From assembly GCA_963759375.1 (NCBI GenBank), contig CAVWYY010000006.1:496001-560000 (forward strand): DNA of 64,000 nt. The letters are read 5' to 3'. The notes below the pieces were generated by a model. It ran no database searches, had not been told where the DNA came from, and saw only the letters and a list, made by a program, of their open reading frames with translations. Within the stretch, counting starts at the first letter, position 1; every line of letters starts with the position of its first letter. Position numbers and translations under genes: made by a program. Shown piece by piece: positions 18,114 to 24,934 of this stretch. The stretch comes from DASSUW01 sp963759375 (GTDB taxonomy: Bacteria; Actinomycetota; Thermoleophilia; Solirubrobacterales; Solirubrobacteraceae).

Positions 18114-18880
18114 ATGACCGGCAAGTGGATCCGACGCGGCACGACGATCGTCGTCTACGGCGTCGACGGCGGCGAGCCCGAGCAGTTCATCGCGGACCCC
18201 CACGCCGTTGCAGCTCCGGGCGGACACGAACGCTCGTGCGTTCCAGCGGCGCTACCCGAAGATCGATCCGTCGCCCGACTCGATGCGCGGGCTCATCGAG
18301 ACCTACCGGCGGACGCTCAGCGGTGGAGAGAAGTTCCAGACTCGGGCGGGCGAGTACCTGCCGGTCCACACCCGGGCGGCCGCGGCGGAGCTCAAGACGC
18401 TCGTGGCGTTCGCGGCCAATCCGCGTGTCGAGAAGATCCAGATCGTCCCGTCGCGCAGCGGCCAGCGCACCCCCGACTTCGTCGTCCACATGCGCGGCGG
18501 CGGCATGACCCGGTTCGAGGTCACCACGTTGACCGGCGCAGCGCGTGGGTACCAGGGCACCGGCGACCCCGGCAGACCGGCCGAGGTCGACGACATCGTG
18601 CAGGCCGTGCGCGGGAAGGCGCTGGGCAACAGCCAGCTCGCCGTGCCGCTCGCGGGCGTTCCGGTGGGCGGGACGCTGGTGGTCCACCTGCCGCGCGGAG
18701 GACCCAAGGCCGGCGACCTTGTGAAGCAGGCGATGACGCGCCTCGGCCCGTCGCTCGTCCCAGCGTCCTACGTGCAGGCGATTCAGTTCGTCCTGCCGGG
18801 CAGCGACGACTGCGGAGCGCGCGACGACCGCGCTCTATTGCCGCACCAAGCAGGACACCTACGAGCCCGCGACGCCGTGA
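18114..18880 (+). CDS. WIRRG-box protein with nuclease-like C-terminal domain, frame broken
   Basis: The N-terminus is MTGKWIRRGTTIVVYGVDGG, the shared box at the very start. After a shift near 18205 the chain gives RRYPKIDPSPDSMRGLIETYRR, then helix AAAAELKTLVAFAANPRVEK and TPDFVVHMRGGGMTRFEVTTLTG. The spaced Asp and Glu with a following strand, and a later KALGNSQLAVPL, resemble the PD-(D/E)XK layout of CdiA-type toxin nucleases (PDF..FEVK-like), although the usual Lys after the Glu is replaced (EVTT). A second shift near 18830 leads to YCRTKQDTYEPATP and the stop at 18880. About 255 residues. A candidate secreted or injected effector, by inference. It converges on rpoN with 11 bases between stops. 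Confidence 0.6.
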
Positions 18881-18891
18881 AGCCGACGCCC

Positions 18892-20116
18892 TCAGCGCAG
18901 CGCGACAGGCGGGATCCCGAGCGCGGCGCGGTATTGGCGACGGTGCGGCGCGCGATCGGGAACCCGCGGCGCCGCAACGCGACGGCCAGGCCGCGTCGTG
19001 AAGCGGCCGCGGCTCGCACGCGAGAGGTCCCGCAGCGCGTCGCGCGCGTCGCACGACGTCGCGAAGAAGGCGCTGAGCGCGACCACTCCGCCCGCCGGCA
19101 GCGCGGCGTGCTTTCCGGCCACGGAGCGGCTCACCGTCGACTCGTGCACACCGAGCTCGCGGGCGATGCGCGCCCGTGTCAGCGGTCGCAGGTGCGCCGC
19201 GCCGTGGCGCAGGAACGCGTCCTGGTGCAGCGCGAGGGACTCGCCCAGCGCCCGCAGCGCACGCCAGCGTTCGTCGAGCCGGCTCACGAAGGCATGCGCG
19301 CGGCGCACGTCGCCGCTGACGGCAGCGGCGTCGCGCGGGCGCACCCGGAGCCCGAAGCGAGAGGCCTCGAGAACCTCGACGTCGTGACCACCGCGGGCGG
19401 ATGGCCGGAACGCGATCTCGGGCGACGGCGCCACGGCGCGCACGCGCCGTCCGGTCGGCTGCTCGACGACGGCGCAGGGCCGCAGCTCGGCGCGGATGAG
19501 ATCGCGCGCGGCCGCGACATCGCGCACACCGACGCGCAGCGCCACGGCGATCGCGCCCAACCGGCCCGCCGCCAGCGCGGCGAGGTGCTCGTCGATGACG
19601 GCGCGGGCGAGCTCGTGGCCGGCGTCGCGGGCGCCGAGCGCATCGAGCTGGGCGAGCAGGCACTCGCGCAGGCCGCGGGCGGCGGTACCCGGGGGCCCGG
19701 CCTCCTGGAGTGCCGCGATCACGCGCTCGAGGCGCCGCGGGCGTGACCCCGAGCTCGCGGGCGAGCGCGTCGACCGCGACGGGAAGGAAGCCGCGGGATG
19801 TGAGGCTGCCGGCAACGGCCTCGGCGAGATCGTGGTCGCATGCCGGCAGCAGCAGACGCGCGGCGCCGAGCAGCAGCTCGGCGTCGCTCGGCTCGTCCGC
19901 CATGGTGTCCGCGAAGTCATCCGTCCGCGGGACGCCGACCTGCGGGCCGTCCGCGAACGGCCGCCGTTCCAACGCCGGATTCAACGAGACCTCGCGGTCG
20001 ACGAGCTCCTCGAGCGCGTCTGACGGCAGCGCGAGAGTGTGGGCGAACTGGACGAGGGCGGGCGACGCGTGCTGCTCGAGATCAGTGACGGTCCCGAGCT
20101 CCTGCTGGGCGATCAT
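18892..20116 (-). CDS. rpoN: RNA polymerase sigma-54 factor (RpoN), frame broken
   Basis: The N-terminus (QQELGTVTDLEQHASPALVQ, then LVDREVSLNPALE) has the form of region I, which contacts activators. A core-binding helical region follows (CLLAQLDALGARDAGHELARAVIDEHL). The segment around SRLDERWRALRALGESLALHQDAFL then TRARIARELGVHESTVSRSVAGKHAAL is the DNA-binding HTH. The C-terminus contains the RpoN box as ARRTVAN-YRAALGIPP, read after a shift near 18940. Other shifts lie near 19740 and 19010. About 408 residues, slightly short for the family. The ATG at 20116 follows a GTGAGG ribosome site. A perfect sigma-54 promoter precedes it, implying autoregulation. Confidence 0.88.
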
Positions 20117-20153
20117 CGGCTACCTCACTCCATCCGGGGCTCGCCCTCTCTGC

Positions 20154-20169
20154 TGCAAGTGGCGTGCCA
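20154..20169 (-). promoter_or_regulatory. Perfect sigma-54 (-24/-12) promoter of rpoN
   Basis: The minus strand reads TGGCACG-CCAC-TTGCA, matching all 12 defined bases of the consensus. The start would be near 20144, 28 bases before the rpoN ATG. No GCGAA-N6-TTCGC site is found upstream; a 20-bp imperfect palindrome (20174-20193, 16 of 20 symmetric) abuts the -24 element. Confidence 0.85.
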
Positions 20170-20244
20170 GGCTCCGTGACAGATCGGTGACGGCCGCCGT
20201 GCAGGATGCGCCGTTGAGAGACCCGTCCGAGGAGGCGCAGCGCC

Positions 20245-21794
20245 ATGCCGGAGCAGAACAGGCCCGAGCCGATCAAGATCCGAGAGCTCGCGGACGAGTA
20301 CCGTCGCAACGCGGAGCGCCTCAAGATCCGACGCCACCAGATCGCCCCGCGGCACGATCTGCACAACGGCGAGCGCAGCGTCCATCCGAAGGTCGAGCAA
20401 GAGGTCGCAGAGATCGACGAGCGCCTCGACGAGCATCGCGCCGACCGGCTCTTGGACGCGGTCTGGAACCACCTGGACATGCCGGGGAAGCCGCCGGAAG
20501 CCGGCGTCATGCCGAGCCAGCAAGGGGAGCCGGCGGAGGACCTCAAGGTGGGCGAGCTGCGCTGCGCCGCCGTCTACTGGATGCTCAGGCGAAGCGGGCA
20601 CACCGACCCCGAGGCGCCAGGATTCGTCGCCGAGCTCAACCGCCGCCGCACCGAGTTCGACGGCGCATCCGAGCGGTACAAGGCGGTCGCGAAGGCCGAG
20701 CTCGGCAAGAGCCGGCAGCTCAGCATCGAGGCGGTCGATAGGATCTGCCAGCGGCTGATCGAGGAGGGAAAGCCGGCGAACGCAGAGACCGTCGAGCAGG
20801 CCCGTGAGGCCGTGTCGCGCAAGTACGAGCACCGCAAGCGCCACGAGATCTCGCTCGCCGACCTGGCGACCGATGCGGAAGTGGAGATCGTGCCCGACCA
20901 CTCAAGGCGGCGGCGGTCGTCCTGTCGCACGCCCGCCACGACGACGCCGGGGTGTTCGATGCGGTCGACCAGATCGTCGAGGACGCCGACCTCGGCCGCA
21001 TCGCGATCGGCCAGAACGCGGCTGAGCGGATCGAGGACTATCGGCGCAACAGCGCGTACCGGTGGCTGTCGGCGGAACGCGTCGAGTCGCTGCGCGACCG
21101 CGTTCTGGGACCGCCGTTTCCGGCGCTCTGGCGGAGCCTCGTGGTCGCTACGCACGAGTTCATCGGACGCCTGACGACCGATGACCTGATCGGCTCGCCG
21201 GTGCCTGCCAACGTCAGCCAGGAGCCGATTCGGGCGGCAGCCGCCGTGGTCGCAACCCATGCCTCCGAGCGGGGCTGGGGCACGACATACACCGCGGCGG
21301 AGACGCTGCAGGCCCAGCTGCGCGCGGCGCGCCGGATCCTCTCGCGGCGGTCGATCGAACGGGCGTACTGCTCGCGCGACTTCTTCGGCGTCATCGCACA
21401 CGCCACCGACGTCGACATCGACGACATCACCCGCGCGCTGGCACTCTCGGAGGCCGGGGTGATCGTGTTCTCGTGGCTGGCGAAGAAGGCCGAGATCCTG
21501 TCCGGCTGCGACGACACCGAGTTGATCGTGCTGGACCCGATCGGGACCGACGGCGATCCGCTCGAGGATCCCAGCGACGGCGACTTCCTGGAGGCGAGCG
21601 AGCAGCTCTACCAGCTCCTCGGGCTCGGGCAGTCGGCGGGCTCCGGGTACGAGGAGGAGGACGACGACGACCAGGGCTCCGAGCAGGAGGCGTCCGGCGT
21701 GTTCGCGCGGCGAGCGGGCATGCACCACTCCGAGCCTGGCTTCCGGCTCAAGGCCTCGATGTTCCCAGGCGGCCACGCCGAATCGCGGATGTGA
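20245..21794 (+). CDS. Unknown ~516-residue protein of the sigma-54 locus, one frame break
   Basis: Starts MPEQNRPEPIKIRELADEYRR after a good GAGGAGG ribosome site. The first half is charged and helical (KVEQEVAEIDERLDEHRAD, VGELRCAAVYWMLRRSG). A shift near 20910 joins to VVLSHARHDDAGVFDAVDQI and a second helical half (RAAAAVVATHASERGWGTTY, RRSIERAYCSRDFFGVIAH). The C-terminus has a short acidic patch EEEDDDDQGSEQE. No family is recognised; no signal peptide, membrane segment or WVRRG box. It is divergent from rpoN, with no good sigma-54 site in front of it, so another promoter may serve it. Confidence 0.65.
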
Positions 21795-21810
21795 CCGGCG
21801 GAGGCAGGCG

Positions 21811-22566
21811 TCACGACGAGAGCCCAGGCGCGAGATGCCGGACGAGGCGCGCGGTCTCCTCCGACGGTTCGGTCCCCAGGTGCCGGAGCGTCAAGGCGCG
21901 GCACAGCCGGTACTGGCGGACGGCCTCGAACGCGTTCCCCTCGGCCAGGAAGACGCGGATCAGGGCGCGGTGGGCGGTTTCCCGCAGCGGGTCGGAGGTC
22001 ACCGCGGCGAGTCCCGCTTCGGCGGCCTCCGCGAACCGGCGGCGGTCCGCGAGGCTGTCGGCCAGGCGTTCCAGCGCGCGGGCCCGGATCTGCCGGAACC
22101 GCTCGCGTTCGAGGTCGAGCCAGTCCTCGTACCAGTCCGGCAGCAGCTCGCCGGGGCGGCACAGCGCGGCCAGCACGCCGGCGTCACCGGGATCGCCGGC
22201 CACCAGGCTCGCGGCGTCGGCGATGCGTTCGCGGTAGTCGACGCGGAGGTGATGCGCGATCCCGAGGCGCCGCGCATCGGCATTGATCAGATGCGCGTCC
22301 GCCTGCTGGAGCCGCCAGACGGCGGTCCGCAGGCTCGCGGCCGCGCGCGTCTCAGAGCGATCGGGCCAGAGTGTTCCGCTCACGTAGCCCCGCGCGAGCG
22401 GGCGCTCCCCCAGCGCGAGGAAGGCGAGGACACGCTGAGCGGTGGGCGGCAGCGGCACGGCGCCCCGCGCAGACGTCAACGCGAACCCACCGAGCAGGTT
22501 CAGCTCGATCGTGCGGTCGCCCGCTCCAGGCCAAGCCTCATGGGCATCTCTGTCGGCCACCGCCAT
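21811..22566 (-). CDS. SARP/BTAD-family transcriptional activator 2
   Basis: A 251-residue paralogue of the regulator at 11184: winged helix (IELNLLGGFALTSARG, QRVLAFLALGERPLARG, ASLRTAVWRLQQADAHL) and BTAD domain (LPDWYEDWLDLERERFRQIRARALERLADSL, ETAHRALIRVFLAEGNAFEAVRQY). The two share the LPDWY-(D/E)-DW-L-ERERFRQ segment almost unchanged. The gene is divergent from the sigma-54 activator gene (92 bases between starts) and convergent with the unknown gene at 20245. It may add a second input controlling the locus, since SARPs recruit sigma-70 holoenzyme. Confidence 0.85.
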   Translation of the reverse strand: MAVADRDAHEAWPGAGDRTIELNLLGGFALTSARGAVPLPPTAQRVLAFLALGERPLARGYVSGTLWPDRSETRAAASLRTAVWRLQQADAHLINADARRLGIAHHLRVDYRERIADAASLVAGDPGDAGVLAALCRPGELLPDWYEDWLDLERERFRQIRARALERLADSLADRRRFAEAAEAGLAAVTSDPLRETAHRALIRVFLAEGNAFEAVRQYRLCRALTLRHLGTEPSEETARLVRHLAPGLSS

Positions 22567-22658
22567 CTCACGTCTTCGACTGCCGGGCCGTCCTGCCGGG
22601 CCACCCACCCTATGCGCCGGACCGGGACCGCGCAACCGGGCGGCCACGGAGCGCTCCG

Positions 22659-24083
22659 GTGAGCCCGCGGGTCGTCCTGTGGTTCGATCCCGCGGTCCCG
22701 CAGGACTCGCGTGCGGCCATCGTGCGGGCGCTCGATGCCACGGGCGTCGAGACCGCACCGCAGGGCGGGAGCGGCATCGCCGCCGTGTTCTTCGGCACGG
22801 TCGGCCAGCACGTGCTCGACGCGGTGTCGCAGCTCGCCGCGGGCGCCGCGGACCGGCTGGTGGCGGTGGCCGCCACCGGCGCCGACGTGGACGATCGAGA
22901 CGCGTGGCGGCTGGTGACCGCGGGCGCGGCGGACGTGTTCTCCTGGCGCCACTCGAACACACCGGCGGAGGAGATCGCCGCGCGCCTCGAGCGCTGGGCG
23001 GAGATCGATGCCCAGCTCGAGTCCGACCGGATCGCCGGCACGTTGGTCGGAGGCTGCGCGACCTGGCGGCGCGCGCTCCGCGACGTGGTCGAGGTCGCCC
23101 GCTACTCCCGCAGCGACGTCCTGCTGACCGGCGAGAGCGGCACGGGGAAGGAGCTGGCCGCCCACCTGATCCACGATCTCGACCCCCGCCCCAACAAGGG
23201 CCCGTTCATCACGCTCGACTGCACGACCGTGGTGCCGACGCTCGCCGGCAGCGAGTTCTTCGGGCACGAGCGAGGCGCCTTCACCGGCGCGGTCGCGGCC
23301 CGCGACGGCGCGTTCGCCCTGGCTGACGGCGGCACGCTGTTCCTGGACGAGATCGGCGAGCTGCCGCCGGCGCTGCAGGCGGAGCTGCTCCGCGTCGTGC
23401 AGGAGGGCGCCTACAAGCGGGTCGGCGGCAACCGGTGGCAGCGGACGCGCTTTCGGCTGGTCTCCGCCACCCACCGCGATCTCGCTCAGGAGGCGGCCGC
23501 CGACCGGTTCCGGCACGACTTCCTCTACCGGATCGCCCCATGGCGCTGTCCGTTGCCGCCGCTGCGCGAGCGCCCGGACGACGTCCTGGTCCTCGCGCGC
23601 CACTTCCTCGAGCGGCTCGACGGCACGGCGCCGCCCCTCGATCCGGCCGTCGAGCGCCACCTGTGCCGCCGCCGGTACCCGGGCAACGTACGGGAGCTCA
23701 AGCACCTGGTGGAGCAGATGGCCCGCCGCCATGTCGGTCCAGGCCCGGTGACGATCGGCGACCTCCCCGGCGAGGAACGCCCGGCGTTGCCGGAACGCTG
23801 GGACGAAGGTGACTTCACGGCCTCGATCCAGCGCGCGCTGGGCGAGGGCGCCGGACTCAGGGAGATCGGCGACGCGGCCACCGATGTCGCGGTCGACGTG
23901 GCGCTCCATGAGGCCGGCGGCAGCGTCCGGACCGCGTCGGAGCGGCTCGGCGTCACGCCGCGGGCCCTGCAGCTCCGCGCCGCCCGCCGCCGCATGACGC
24001 TCGTGGGCGAGACCGAAGCGCGCTTCGCGGACGGAGCCGACCAGGCGAAGGATCGTTCGTCGTCGGCGACGTCCGGCGCTTGA
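22659..24083 (+). CDS. Sigma-54-dependent transcriptional activator (AAA+ bEBP)
   Basis: A 474-residue protein. Residues 1-125 form a degenerate receiver-like or sensory fold (VVLWFDPAVPQDSRAAIVRAL, VTAGAADVFSW) without a clear phospho-Asp pocket. The AAA+ domain has Walker A GESGTGKE (about 158), the sigma-54 contact loop GAFTGA (206-211), Walker B GGTLFLDEIGELP (about 226), sensor I VSATHRDL and arginine-finger region FRHDFLYRIAPW. The C-terminus holds a Fis-like HTH (LHEAGGSVRTASERLGVTPRALQLRAARR). It hydrolyses ATP to open sigma-54 promoters. The GTG start at 22659 is preferred because the fold begins there. Two probable binding sites lie within its own 3' end. Confidence 0.92.
   Translation: MSPRVVLWFDPAVPQDSRAAIVRALDATGVETAPQGGSGIAAVFFGTVGQHVLDAVSQLAAGAADRLVAVAATGADVDDRDAWRLVTAGAADVFSWRHSNTPAEEIAARLERWAEIDAQLESDRIAGTLVGGCATWRRALRDVVEVARYSRSDVLLTGESGTGKELAAHLIHDLDPRPNKGPFITLDCTTVVPTLAGSEFFGHERGAFTGAVAARDGAFALADGGTLFLDEIGELPPALQAELLRVVQEGAYKRVGGNRWQRTRFRLVSATHRDLAQEAAADRFRHDFLYRIAPWRCPLPPLRERPDDVLVLARHFLERLDGTAPPLDPAVERHLCRRRYPGNVRELKHLVEQMARRHVGPGPVTIGDLPGEERPALPERWDEGDFTASIQRALGEGAGLREIGDAATDVAVDVALHEAGGSVRTASERLGVTPRALQLRAARRRMTLVGETEARFADGADQAKDRSSSATSGA
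24013..24060. promoter_or_regulatory. Second pair of 16-bp activator-site palindromes
   Basis: CCGAAGCGCGCTTCGC (24013-24028) and GCGAAGGATCGTTCGT (24045-24060) each fit GCGAA-N6-TTCGC with one change. Their centres are 32 bp apart, as at 18011-18058, and the near edge is 31 bases from the -24 element at 24091. They lie inside the last codons of the activator gene. Confidence 0.7.
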
Positions 24084-24090
24084 GACGCAC

Positions 24091-24106
24091 TGGCACACGC
24101 CTTGCT
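24091..24106 (+). promoter_or_regulatory. Sigma-54 (-24/-12) promoter of the 24118 gene
   Basis: TGGCACA-CGCC-TTGCT matches 11 of 12 defined consensus bases with exact spacing. The predicted start near 24116 is two bases before the ATG, as at the 18087 promoter. Confidence 0.8.
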
Positions 24107-24117
24107 GGCTGAAGGGC

Positions 24118-24804
24118 ATGACCGCCTTCCAGACAGAGGCCCGTCAAACCGGGCGATGGGTGCGGCGCGGACCTGACCTGATCGTCCTCGACGACCCTTG
24201 GTCCGCCTCCGCTCAGGAGTACGAGATGGAGACCCTCGGCAGCGACGACGTCCGGTGGGTCCAGACCAGCCTGAACCGGGTCATGGGAGCCGGACTCGAC
24301 GTCGATGGTGCGGTCGGCCCCATGACACGGGGCGCGATCATGGCCTTCCAGCGCAGTGAGGGGCTGGCAGCCGACGGGATCGTGGGTCCGATGACCATGG
24401 CCGCGCTGCAGCGCAGGGTGGGGGGCGCCGCCCCCGCCCCTCCCGCTCCATCGACCGGCTCCTCAGGCGGCGTCGCCAGCTTCGACGGCGTGCAGGTCGC
24501 GACCTGGCTGATCCCCTACCTGACCTGGGCGCGGGCCAACGGCTGGCAGGGCAGGCTCAACAGCGGCTATCGCAGCCCGGAGCACAGCGAGAGGATCTGC
24601 CGCGACATGTGCGGTGCCCCGACCTGTCCCGGCCGCTGCGCCGGTCGGCTCTCCAACCACTCGGGCGACGTCAGGCCGAAGGGCGCCATCGACGTCTCGG
24701 ACGAGTTCCGTTTCGGGCAGCTCATGGCCAAGTGCCCGTACTCGCCGCGCATCTTCAACGACCTGCCGAACGACCGCATCCACTTCTCGGCCAACGGTCA
24801 CTGA
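24118..24804 (+). CDS. WVRRG-box protein with peptidoglycan-binding domain and M15/VanY-like peptidase
   Basis: 228 residues. The shared box TGRWVRRGPDLIVLD lies at residues 11-25, followed by an acidic linker. Residues ~40-100 are a PG_binding_1 domain (WVQTSLNRVMGAGLDVDGAVG, GLAADGIVGPMTMAALQRR), then a Pro/Ala/Ser linker. The C-terminal part has LNSGYRSPEHSERICRDM, NHSGDVRPKGAIDVSD and DRIHFSANGH, the His/Asp/His pattern of D,D-carboxypeptidases of the M15 type. Six Cys cluster around ICRDMCGAPTCPGRC. There is no signal peptide, so the box may serve targeting or loading (inference). It is transcribed from its own sigma-54 promoter with paired activator sites. Confidence 0.82.
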   Translation: MTAFQTEARQTGRWVRRGPDLIVLDDPWSASAQEYEMETLGSDDVRWVQTSLNRVMGAGLDVDGAVGPMTRGAIMAFQRSEGLAADGIVGPMTMAALQRRVGGAAPAPPAPSTGSSGGVASFDGVQVATWLIPYLTWARANGWQGRLNSGYRSPEHSERICRDMCGAPTCPGRCAGRLSNHSGDVRPKGAIDVSDEFRFGQLMAKCPYSPRIFNDLPNDRIHFSANGH

Positions 24805-24934
24805 GCGTCAGGAGCCCGCGCGCGCAGCTTGGCGGTCGACTCGATCGACGAGCCGGTCCAGCCCGCCACCTCTCCGGTTCAGGGGGCTATCACGACTCCG
24901 ACTGTCGGGCGGCCGTGCAACCCTGTCGGGTTCC

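Noticed and set aside
17892..19001. A 369-codon plus-strand frame covering the divergent promoter region
   Set aside because: Only the portion from 18114 to about 18205 is real coding sequence; upstream it crosses the palindromes and promoter, and downstream it is out of frame with the nuclease-like gene.
20186..20203. Sigma-54-like site for the gene at 20245
   Set aside because: The best candidate (TGACGGC...GTGCA) lacks the invariant GG at -24; no acceptable match was found in the interval.
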